Shown in pieces: positions 9,236 to 17,423 of a DNA stretch of 27,287 nucleotides. Each line of letters opens with the position of its first letter. Within the stretch, counting starts at the first letter, position 1. The position numbers and the translations under genes are program-made. Source of the DNA: Caecitellus pseudoparvulus. Lineage: Eukaryota; Bigyra: Bicosoecida. The DNA lies in assembly GCA_965644315.1 (NCBI GenBank), contig CBFFRQ010000215.1, forward strand, positions 1 to 27,287. Reading direction: 5' to 3'. The notes under the pieces are model-generated. The model did no database searches and was not told the origin of the DNA. It saw only the letters and a program-made list of their open reading frames with translations.

Positions 9236-9667
9236 GGTGGGAGTGGGGGGGGGGCAGCAGTGTGCAGTTTGTCTGGTGTGTTGCATGTGATGTGAGCAGT
9301 GTGTGGTTGGGAAGTAGTGTGCGGGGGGAAGTGTGGGGGGGGGTGTGGCAGGAGAGACTCGTCGGCGAGCTGCTCAGGCTGCACTCTCGACTCCACACGC
9401 CCACGCCCCAAGCCGCCATTGCCTCCACGCCCCCACATCACACACGGCCACCTGCACGCCAACCGCCCACGAGCATGCTGCCGTGCATGGCCTGCGCCTG
9501 GCTGCATCGCGGCGCACAGTGGACTGCCCTGATCACGGGCCCGTCCCCCAGCAGCACCCGCAACGCCGGCCGCGTTTCCACGGCGTTTCCTCACACCCAT
9601 CCACAGCCCACCCGCACACCCCGCGCACACTGACCACACGCCACACACCCCACTCACACATCTGGGC
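9236..9667. promoter_or_regulatory. Divergent intergenic region, unit 2
   Basis: This 432-bp gap lies between the starts of ZNF-A (leftward) and the small Ala/Gly-rich frame (rightward). It is repeated with few changes at 12309-12744 and partly at 1-267. It holds G-rich runs (9242-9250, 9336-9346 in plus view) and CACAC-rich sequence near 9590-9660. A two-way promoter is inferred from the layout. I see no clear TATA box, and the opposite-strand open frames across it are not convincing. Confidence 0.4.
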
Positions 9668-10204
9668 ATGGCCGGGACCCCACACCAGGGCCCCGCTCTC
9701 GCTGGCCTCGCCGCCGGTGCAGCGGTGGCCACGGGAGTGCACCTGGCGAGCCAAGCTGCCGGCACTGTTGCTGGCGCGGGCCTCAGCCTGGCATCCACCG
9801 CCATGACGGAGGGCACACGGGCAGTGGGCGGTGACGTGGCCGCGGCAGCTGTGGCAGGTGTGTGCGGTGCTGGGTGTGCCCTGGCCGCGACAGCCGCCAG
9901 CACCACCGGCACAGTGGCCAGTGCGGCGGCAGGCGCAGTCACGTCCGTGGTGGTGACGGCTGTAGGCTCAGCGGCGCTGCATGGTGTGCGTGCGGCGAGC
10001 GCGGGTGTGTTGGATGGTCAGGGCGGGCATGGGGATGTGTGGAGGTGCGGGGAGGGGGGTCCACTGTGGTGTGAGGTGGATGATGGGTATGTGTGTGTGT
10101 CTCGTCCGGGTGGGTGTGTGGGAGGGGCAGGGGTGGAGAGGGATGAGGTGGTGTGCATTGTGGGTATGATGGTCATGCGTGTAGGGAGCGGATGTGGACC
10201 TTGA
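9668..10204 (+). CDS. Small Ala/Gly/Val-rich protein, unit 2 copy (unknown function)
   Basis: The frame encodes 178 aa with the same start and the same hydrophobic core as the copies at 268 and 12745. Its tail is longer. After RPGGCV a length change moves it out of the frame used by the other two, so it stops at 10204 instead of after GGEG. It therefore overlaps the 3' end of ZNF-B (opposite strand) by 32 bp. Up to that point the frame is kept even across an 11-base purine-rich run (G4AG6 here, all G in unit 1, AGTG8 in unit 3). It is head to head with ZNF-A. Its function is unknown, and membrane association is a guess from composition. Confidence 0.5.
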   Translation: MAGTPHQGPALAGLAAGAAVATGVHLASQAAGTVAGAGLSLASTAMTEGTRAVGGDVAAAAVAGVCGAGCALAATAASTTGTVASAAAGAVTSVVVTAVGSAALHGVRAASAGVLDGQGGHGDVWRCGEGGPLWCEVDDGYVCVSRPGGCVGGAGVERDEVVCIVGMMVMRVGSGCGP

Positions 10205-11384
10205 GGTGGCCAGCCGTGCCAAACGCCTTGCCACAGTGTGGGCAGTGGTGATCTCGGGCACCTTCATGCACAGTGCGGATATGCTTCGTGAGGCTGCCAG
10301 CTTGGCCAAATCTCTTATCACAGTGTGGGCAGTGGTGGTCTCTGACACCTTCGTGCACGGTGCGGATGTGGACCTTGAGACTGCCAGCCGTGCCAAACGC
10401 CTTGCCACAATGTGGGCAGTGGTGATCTCTGGCACCTTCGTGCACAGTGCGGATGTGGGTTTTAAGGTAGCCAGCCGTGCCAAATGTCTTGTCACAGTGT
10501 GGGCAGTGGTGGTCTCGCGCGCCCTCGTGCACAGTGCGGATGTGGGTTTTAAGGTAGCCAGCCGTGCCAAATGTCTTGTCACAGTGTGGGCAGTGGTGGT
10601 CTCGGGCGCCCTCATGCACTGTGCAGATGTGTCGCTTGAGATTGCCAGCCGTGCCAAACGCCTTGCCACAGTGTGGGCAGTGGTGATCTCTGGCACCTTC
10701 GTGCACAGTGCGGATATGCTTCGTGAGGCTGCCAGCCTGCCCAAATCTCTTATCACAGTGTGGGCAGTGGTGGTCTCGCGCACCTTCGTGCACGGTGCGG
10801 ATGTGGACCTTGAGATTGCCAGCGTGCCCGAAGGCCTTGTCACAGTGTGGGCAGTGGTGGTCTCTGGTGCCTTCGTGCACGGTGCGGATGTGGACCTTGA
10901 GATAGCCAGCCTCGCCGAATGCCTCGTCACAGTGTGGGCAGTGATGATCTCTGGCGCCCTCGTGCACGGCGCGGATGTGGACCTTCAGGTTGTCAGCCCT
11001 ACCGAATACCTTGCCACAGTGTGGGCAGTGGTGGTGTCTGGCACCTTCGTGCACGGTGCGGATGTGGACCTTGAGATTGCCAGCGTGCCCGAAGGCCTTG
11101 TCACAGTGTGGGCAGTGGTGATCCTTCGCCCCTTCATGCACGGTGCGGATGTGTCTCTTGAGGCTGCCAGCCTCGCTGAATGCCTTGTCACAGTGCGGAC
11201 AGTGGTGGTCTCGCGCGCCTTCATGTACGGCGTGGATGTGGGTCTTGAGGTCGCCAGCTCGTCCAAATGCCTTGTCACAGTGTGGGCAGTGGTGATCTCG
11301 CGCGCCTTCGTGCACGGTGCGGATGTGGACCTTGAGGTCGCCAGCCGTGCCAAACGCCTTGTCACAGTGTGGGCAGTGGTGGTC
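10173..11384 (-). repeat. 87-bp tandem repeats encoding ZNF-B fingers
   Basis: There are 14 units. The units encoding the tenth and eleventh CPHC fingers (about 10445-10618) are nearly identical in DNA, consistent with a very recent unit duplication. Confidence 0.9.
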
Positions 11385-12308
11385 TCGCGCGCCTTCATGC
11401 ACTGTGCGAACATGTGTCCTCAGATACGCAGCAGTGCAAAAGCTCTTCCCACACACAATGCACACCACACGACCCCCAGCACCTGCCCCCCCATGGCACT
11501 CACGCCTGTGCTCCTCCACAGCGCCCCACGACCCCAGCACCATATCGCACAGCATGCACCGAGGCACGTCCTGCACACGCGCTCCTGCGCTTCGCCCTAC
11601 GTCTGCCCTCGCTGCCGCAGCCACCTCGCTCTCGCCCTCGCCCTCGCCCTCGCCCTTGCTCTCGCCACGCGGCACGCTCACTCCCACATCGCCCATGGTG
11701 TCGCCCCCGTGCCCACTGCCGTCACGGGTGCCGCTGCTCACCTCCTCACATGACACCGTGCTGCCACTGCTGTCAGTGTCCCACTCGCTGCCACTGCTGT
11801 GGCTCCCGCCATCATCATCGCCGCTGCACTCCTTGGCCCCACCCACACCCACATACCCTCTCGCCCCCCACTCCCCACAGCTGCTTGACCCTCCACTGCT
11901 CGTCACCGCCAACCCGCCACAACTCGCTCCGCCACTCCGACCACCACCGTACAGGCCCACTCTCCCCACTGACATGTTCGACACCGTCCCCGCATGCCCC
12001 TGTGCAGACCATGACGGCAGCTCACCGCGCAGTGCCGCGACGCCCGTGCGCGTCACGTCCTCCAACCGCTCCACCTGCGCCGCTGACTCTCCACACACCT
12101 CGCCACCACGCCCTGCGCCCACGCACTGACCGTCGCCAGCACACGCTGCGCCACACTTCCTCTTGCAGGGACTGGCCTGGCCTCCCGCCAGCCTGCGCTT
12201 CGCGCCCCCCACGGCGCTCACCCTGCCCGCTTGCCTTGCAGGCGCTGCGCCGTGCCTCAAACTGCGCCGGCACGCCACGCCGGGCTGCCTCGTGCCCACG
12301 CAGCTCAT
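10173..12308 (-). CDS. ZNF-B, intact multi-finger C2H2 zinc-finger protein
   Basis: The protein is 711 aa. The start is the ATG at 12308-12306 (MSCVGTRQPG), chosen because the paralogue ZNF-A shares it and the CCACCATGA context. The frame is also open far upstream to 13019, but that sequence is the antisense of the small-protein gene. Residues 1-60 are Arg/Cys-rich with PCKRKC (47-52). About 165-230 is Ser/Asp/Gly-rich with a Gly-Glu repeat. Finger 1 starts at Cys251, finger 2 at Cys283, and 14 CPHC fingers fill 309-711, each C-x2-C-x12-H-x4-H with an EGARDHH linker. Contact residues (-1/+3/+6) vary strongly, for example T/D/V, R/D/T, E/S/R, H/N/V and Q/S/K. The C-terminus is IRSLHA. It is most likely a nuclear sequence-specific DNA-binding protein. 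Its target and whether it activates or represses are unknown, and no KRAB, BTB or SET domain is visible. Confidence 0.9.
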   Translation of the reverse strand: MSCVGTRQPGVACRRSLRHGAAPARQAGRVSAVGGAKRRLAGGQASPCKRKCGAACAGDGQCVGAGRGGEVCGESAAQVERLEDVTRTGVAALRGELPSWSAQGHAGTVSNMSVGRVGLYGGGRSGGASCGGLAVTSSGGSSSCGEWGARGYVGVGGAKECSGDDDGGSHSSGSEWDTDSSGSTVSCEEVSSGTRDGSGHGGDTMGDVGVSVPRGESKGEGEGEGESEVAAAARADVGRSAGARVQDVPRCMLCDMVLGSWGAVEEHRRECHGGAGAGGRVVCIVCGKSFCTAAYLRTHVRTVHEGARDHHCPHCDKAFGTAGDLKVHIRTVHEGARDHHCPHCDKAFGRAGDLKTHIHAVHEGARDHHCPHCDKAFSEAGSLKRHIRTVHEGAKDHHCPHCDKAFGHAGNLKVHIRTVHEGARHHHCPHCGKVFGRADNLKVHIRAVHEGARDHHCPHCDEAFGEAGYLKVHIRTVHEGTRDHHCPHCDKAFGHAGNLKVHIRTVHEGARDHHCPHCDKRFGQAGSLTKHIRTVHEGARDHHCPHCGKAFGTAGNLKRHICTVHEGARDHHCPHCDKTFGTAGYLKTHIRTVHEGARDHHCPHCDKTFGTAGYLKTHIRTVHEGARDHHCPHCGKAFGTAGSLKVHIRTVHEGVRDHHCPHCDKRFGQAGSLTKHIRTVHEGARDHHCPHCGKAFGTAGHLKVHIRSLHA

Positions 12309-12744
12309 GGTGGGAGTGGGGGGGGGCAGCAGTGTGCAGTTTGTCTGGTGTGTTGCATGTGATGTGAGCAGTGTGTGGATGGGAAGTAGTGTGCGGGGGG
12401 AAGTGTGGGGGGGGGTGTGGCAGGAGAGACTCGTCGGCGAGCTGCTCGGGCTGCACGCTCGACTCCACGCGCCCACGCCCAGCCCCAAGCCACCATTGCC
12501 TCCACGCCCCCACATCACACACGGCCACCTGCACGCCAGCCGCCCACGAGCATGCTGCCGTGCATGGTCTGCGCTTGGCTGCATCGCGGCGCACAGTGGA
12601 CTGCCCTGATCACGGGCCCGTCCCCCAGCAGCACCCGCAACGCCGGCCGCGTTTCCACGGCGTTTCCTCACACCCATCCACAGCCCACCCGCACACCCCG
12701 CGCACACTGACCACACGCCACACACCCCACTCACACATCTGGGC
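12309..12744. promoter_or_regulatory. Divergent intergenic region, unit 3
   Basis: This 436-bp gap between the starts of ZNF-B and the third small Ala/Gly-rich frame is closely similar to 9236-9667. It shares a G-rich tract just upstream of the zinc-finger ATG and the same CACAC-rich stretch before the rightward ATG. The promoter role is inferred from the head-to-head layout only. Confidence 0.4.
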
Positions 12745-13224
12745 ATGGCCGGGACCCCACACCAGGGCCCCGCTCTCGCTGGCCTCGCCGCCGGTGCAGC
12801 CGTGGCCACGGGAGTGCACCTGGCGAGCCAAGCTGCCGGCACTGTTGCTGGCGCGGGCCTCAGCCTGGCATCCACCGCCATGACGGAGGGCACACGGGCA
12901 GTGGGCGGTGACGTGGCCGCGGCGGCTGTGGCAGGTGTGTGCGGTGCTGGGTGTGCCCTGGCCGCGACAGCCGCCAGCACCACCGGCACAGTGGCCAGTG
13001 CGGCGGCAGGCGCAGTCACGTCCGTGGTGGTGACGGCTGTAGGCTCTGCGGCGCTGCATGGTGTGCGTGCGGCGAGCGCGGGTGTGGAGGGTGGTCAGGG
13101 CGGGCATGGGGATGTGTGGAGGTGCAGTGGGGGGGGTCCGCTGTGGTGTGAGGTGGATGATGGGTATGTGTGTGTGTCTCGTCCGGGTGGGTGTGTGAGG
13201 GGCAGGAGTGGTGGAGAGGGATGA
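12745..13224 (+). CDS. Small Ala/Gly/Val-rich protein, unit 3 copy (unknown function)
   Basis: The frame encodes 159 aa with the same start (MAGTPHQGP), core and Cys/Gly tail as the copy at 268-744, and stops in TGA after GGEG. Relative to unit 1 the core differs by one silent GCG/GCC change, one silent CAT/CAC change and one Ala-to-Val change. It ends 26 bp before the stop codon of ZNF-C on the other strand, so the two are convergent, and it is head to head with ZNF-B. No family is recognised. Confidence 0.5.
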   Translation: MAGTPHQGPALAGLAAGAAVATGVHLASQAAGTVAGAGLSLASTAMTEGTRAVGGDVAAAAVAGVCGAGCALAATAASTTGTVASAAAGAVTSVVVTAVGSAALHGVRAASAGVEGGQGGHGDVWRCSGGGPLWCEVDDGYVCVSRPGGCVRGRSGGEG

Positions 13225-13250
13225 GTTGGTGTGCATTGTGGGCGTAGTGG

Positions 13251-14201
13251 TCATGCGTGTAGGGAGCGGATGTGGACCTTGAGGTGGCCAGCCGTGCCAA
13301 ATGTCTTGTCACAGTGTGGGCAGTGGTGATCTCGGGCACCCTCATGCACTGTGCGGATGTGTGTCTTGAGATAACCAGCCGTGCCAAACGCCTTGTCACA
13401 GTGCGGACAGTGGTGGTCTCTGATCCCTTCGTGCACGGTGCGGATGTGTGTCTTGAGACTACCAGCCTGTGTAAATGCCTTGCCACAATGTGGGCAGTGG
13501 TGATCTCTGGTGCCTTCGTGCACGGTGCGGATGTGGGTCTTGAGGTGGCCAGCCTGCGTAAATGCCTTGTCACAGTGTGAGCAGCGGTGGTCTCTGGCGC
13601 CCTGATGCACGGTGCGGATGTGCTTCTTGAGACTGCAAGCCCGGCTGAAGGCCTTGTCACAGTGTGGGCAGTGGTGGTCTCGTGCACCCTCGTGGACTGA
13701 GCGGATGTGCTTCGTGAGGGTGCAAGCGTGCCCGAAGGCCTTGTCACAGTGTGGGCAGTGGTGGTCTCTGGCGCCCTCGTGGACGGTGCGGACGTGCTTC
13801 TCAAGACTGCCAGCGTGCCCGAACGCCCTGTCACAGTGTGGGCAGTGGTGGTCTCGTGCACCCTCGTGCACGGTGCGGATGTGTGTCTTGAGGTGGCCAG
13901 CCGTGCCAAACGCCTTGTGGCAGTGTGGGCAGTGGTGGTCTCTGGCGCCTTCATGGACGGTGCGCATGTGCCTCTTGAGGCTGCCAACCTCGCCGAACGC
14001 CCTGTCACAGTGTGGACAGTGGTGGTCTTTGGCTCTCTCATGGACGGTGCGGATGTGCTTCTTGAGGTGACCAGCCGTGCCAAACGTCTTGTCACAGTGT
14101 GGGCAGTGGTGGTCTCGCGCACCCTCATGCACAGTGCGGATGTGTGCCTTGAGGTGGCCAGCCTCGCCAAACGCCTTGTCACAGTGTGGGCAGTGGTGAT
14201 C
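13251..14201 (-). repeat. 87-bp tandem repeats encoding ZNF-C fingers
   Basis: There are 11 units of the same type as in ZNF-A and ZNF-B, with the same variable codons. The array is shorter than in the two paralogues (14 and 15 units), so unit number varies between copies. Confidence 0.9.
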
Positions 14202-15161
14202 TCTGGCGCCCTCGTGCACAACGCGGACATGTTTCCTCAGGTTCGCAGCAGTGCAGAAGCTCTTCCCACACACAATGCACACCACTCGACCACCCGCACC
14301 TGCCCCCCCATGACACTCACGCCTGTGCACCTCCACAGCACCCCACGACCCCAGCACCACATCGCATAGCATGCACCGAGGCACGTCCTGCACACGCGCT
14401 CCCGCGCCTCGCCCCACATCTGCCCCCGCCGCCCCAGCCACCTCGCTCTCGCCCTCGCCCTCGCCCTCGCCACGCGGCACGCTCACTCCCACATCGCCCA
14501 GTGCGTCGTCCCCGCGTCCATTGCCGTCACGGGTGCCGCTGCTCACCTCCTCACATGACACCGTGCTGCCACTGTCACTGCTGCCCCTGCTGTCAGTGCC
14601 GTCACTGTCCCACTCGCTGTCACTGCTGTTGCTCTTACCACCACCGCCGCTGCACTCCTCGACCCCACCCACACCCACATACCCTCTTGTCCCCCACTCC
14701 TCACAGCTGCTCGACCCCCCACTGCTCGTCACCGTCAACCCGCCACAACTTGCTCCGCCACACCGACCACCACCGACCACACCGCTCACACCCACCTTCC
14801 ACAGTACCATGTCCGACACCGTCCCCGCATGCCCCTGTGCAGACCATGACGGCAGCTCACCGCGCAGTGCCGCGACGCCCGTGCGCGTCACGTCCTCCAA
14901 CCGCTCCACCTGCGCCGCTGACTCTCCACACACCTCGCCACCACGCCCTGCGCCCACGCTCTGACCGTCGCCACACAACGCGCCGCCGACACACCCCGTC
15001 ACACCACCCGGCACCTCGCCAGCACACGCTGCGCCGCACTTCCTCTTGCAGGGACTGGCCTGGCCTCCCGCCAGCCTGCGCTTCACGCCCCCCACGGCGC
15101 TCACCCTGCCCGCTTGCGTTGCAGGCGCTGCGCCGTGCCTCAAACTGCGCCGGCACGCCAC
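13251..15161 (-). pseudogene. ZNF-C, C2H2 zinc-finger gene lacking its first 10 codons
   Basis: It encodes 636 residues plus TGA, homologous to ZNF-B from Val11 to the end. It has the basic PCKRKC patch, a Ser/Asp/Gly-rich middle, two atypical fingers (CMLC, CIVC) and 11 CPHC fingers of 29 residues ending IRSLHA. Contact residues (-1/+3/+6) include E/H/A, T/H/K, E/S/R, H/S/K, H/T/K and Q/H/T. One finger has a CSHC variant. The upstream part, including the start codon and promoter, is replaced by the 5' end of retrotransposon copy 2. The frame stays open into the element, but I find no in-frame ATG there near the junction. The finger region itself shows no damage, so the break is recent. Expression would need a new start or promoter. 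Confidence 0.87.
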
Positions 15162-15340
15162 CGAGGTTGCCGGCACCCCAGCCGGCAACCATGTTTCCCG
15201 GCAGGAGGGGCGGCGGGCAGTCCCACGCTAGTGGCACAATTGTCCCCCGCCGCCCCAACGCAGAGTAGACGACGGCAGGACCGGGCATGACAAAACCAGT
15301 CATTAGCCGGCCTCGTCACTCTCTTTCCTTTTTTTTCGAG
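15162..15340 (+). repeat. A1 5' terminal repeat, copy 2
   Basis: This repeat of about 179 bp matches A2 at 20646-20832. The hairpin arms GGTTGCCGGC (15165-15174) and GCCGGCAACC (15181-15190) are a perfect 10-bp inverted repeat with a 6-base loop. It ends in a T8 tract just before the Gag-like ATG. Confidence 0.9.
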
Positions 15341-17423
15341 ATGGCATCGGATGATCCAGCTTCCAGCGACACGGAGGGCGGAAGCTGGGAGGACATCCAC
15401 GACAAAATGATGTCTGTCAACTCCGCCAAGCAAGCCAAGGCGCTCATAACGGAGCAGGAGTTCGAGTACTGGCTGAAGTGGGCGGATTCTGAGGATTTTG
15501 GTAAGATGGAGGCCGCTTGGCGCCTCCGGGAGGTGCCCGAGGGATTCCGGGCAGATCGCATGCGATCCCTCATTGCGGGCAGAGCTTTCCGCCTCCCCGC
15601 TGACGGTGCCCCTCATCGCGCAGGCGGCTCACCACGGGGGCACGGCACGAAGCGAACCCGTCCGCGCGGTGCGAGCAGTGGCACGCCCTACGGCCCGCAC
15701 CTACCCCCGCGCCCGACCCAGCCGGACGCAGTCGCAGGCGACCTCCCGCAAGATCCCGCCACAGTGCTTACGTGGTTCCTGCAGAGGGGAGCGACGGTGC
15801 CGAGCGAGGACGTCGCCGTGCAGCTGCAGTTCTACGTGGGCTTGGCAACGGAGGAGACATCGCCGTACGCCCTCTCCGCTTGGCCTCCACGGCGCTTCGC
15901 CGCATGGTGCAGACTCAACGGTATTCCCCCCGACCTCACCCCCGACGACATCGTGATGCATTTGCAGCGGGTCCTGGAGGCCGCGCTGGCGGGCGACGAC
16001 GACTTTGGCGACGACGATGCCGGCGCCCCGTTCTTTCCCGTTTTCCCGGGCACCACACCGGATGCCGCCCGGTTACAGCCCCGTGCGGCGGCCCCGGGTC
16101 ACCCCCCGGCCTCCAAGAGGCACAGGGCGGCCTATAGCCCGCAGCCCCCCTCCCCCGTGGGGCGGCGGAGCCTCGCCGGCAGTCCACCCCGAAGGCGGGT
16201 CGGCTGTTTTCGGTCACATGGGGGAGAACAGCGGTCGGTCGTCGCCAGCCGACGAGGTACTGGTCACTGTAGGCGCGCTGCGGGTCATTGGGCCGACCGC
16301 ACACCCCTCGTCGGCGGTGGCCCGGGACCGCCTGTCAGCCTTGGGGGCAGTTTTCGCTGCGGGGACCACAGACGCCTTGACCACGGTGGCTGTCGAGATG
16401 GCTGAGGCTGCTGCACGAGAGGTGCCCGCAGCAACGGGCCCAGTGCCGTCAGGTACGTTCCTGTCCCGCCAGCTCCCCCCCCACTCGCCCCGCGTGCCCG
16501 CTCCCGGCGACCCGTCCTGGCTCACAGCCCCCGGCGATGAGGTAGCCCCGCCGTCCGCGTCGGTCATGATGGACGACGCTATGGACGTAGTGACTGCTGT
16601 ACGCCTGGTGCAAGGGAGGGTGGAAGTTACAGTTGACCCAACCCATCTAGTGGCAGTAACTGGGGCGGGTGCCCTGTCGGCATGCCACATGCTGGGCAAC
16701 CGTGGGGGCGCTTGGTGGCTTGCTGCGATGACCAGGGACTTGCTGACGGCGCCTTCCGACGACCTCCACCGCTCCCTCCGAGCGTTCTGGTGGAAGTGGG
16801 CGTCCGAGGTGCCCGCCCTGGCAGACCAGCGGGGCCTGTGCCGAGCCATGGCGTGCGCACTCCTGATCACAATCGCAGTGCGGGCCGTGGCGCAGACCGC
16901 CGCTGCGTTGCCCGAAGGCCAGCGCAGGCGATGGGCCCAGCTGACGTGGGCCTCCTGGGTGGCCACGTTCCGCACTAACGCCACCATTGTCATGATGGCG
17001 TCGGCGACGGGGCAAGCACTGGTGGCCAGCTCGCTGGCGCGCGAGGCATGGGCGGCCGGGGCCGCCGCCACACCGATGCCAGGTGCGGGGGGCGGCCCGG
17101 CGCAAACCCCCGCTCGTGGCCCTCCCGCGGGGCTGTACCGGCAGGACGACCCGAGCACATTCGTGTGGTGCCCCGGGTGCGTCGGATCCGACCGGCGGCG
17201 CCGGTCGCTGGCATCCTGCCCACGCCTGGCCCAGCATGTGGCCCACCTGCGCCGGACCCACACAGTCGGAGGTAAGCCCGCAGAACTTACCCAGGCGCAG
17301 GCAGTGGCCATGCTGGTGCGCCAGTGGGAGCGGAAGGTGGCATCCAAGGGACGTGACTTCCAGCGGCGCATGCAGCCCCGCGCTGTCACCACGGCCATGG
17401 TGGAGGCAGCTCTCAGCCTCTAG
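15341..17423 (+). CDS. Gag-like ORF1 of copy 2 (C-run frameshift, UAG stop)
   Basis: The start is the ATG at 15341 (CGAGATGG context). An in-frame ATG at 15287 inside A1 is an alternative. The N-terminus is acidic (SDDPASSDTEGG), the middle is Pro/Arg-rich with a GDDDFGDDD patch, and the C-terminus has CPGC...HVAHLRRTH, a likely zinc finger. The presumed role is to package element RNA. At 16152-16156 a run of five C shifts the frame, so the first frame ends at 16405 and the second, read from just after the run, ends at the UAG at 17421. With four C, as in copy 3, the protein would be one frame of about 693 aa. Whether five C is a real translational frameshift site, a mutation or a sequencing error is open. 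RT follows in frame directly after the UAG. Confidence 0.75.

Noticed and set aside
10194-11753. Long plus-strand open frame (519 codons) opposite the ZNF-B fingers, rich in VWAVVVSG
   Set aside because: It is the antisense of the 87-bp finger repeat, which happens to lack stops in that frame. Similar frames lie opposite ZNF-A and ZNF-C. The minus strand clearly encodes zinc fingers.
12309-13019. Upstream extension of the ZNF-B frame to a 948-aa protein
   Set aside because: The added 237 residues are the complement of the small-protein gene and intergenic DNA. The shared ATG at 12308 in a good context is a better start.
15162-15303. Replacement start codon for ZNF-C supplied by the element end
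   Set aside because: The only in-frame candidate near the junction is TTG. The ATG in the repeat is in another frame.
16005-16150. Separate start of a second Gag-like gene at 16005
   Set aside because: The codon there is TTG, and copy 3 shows the downstream part as a continuation of the first frame.
17272-17423. Intron (GGAG|GTAAGC to CCTCTAG|GAGG) that would remove the Gag stop codon UAG
   Set aside because: Donor and acceptor look good, but removing 152 nt would leave the RT in the wrong frame, so this splice does not make a Gag-Pol fusion.
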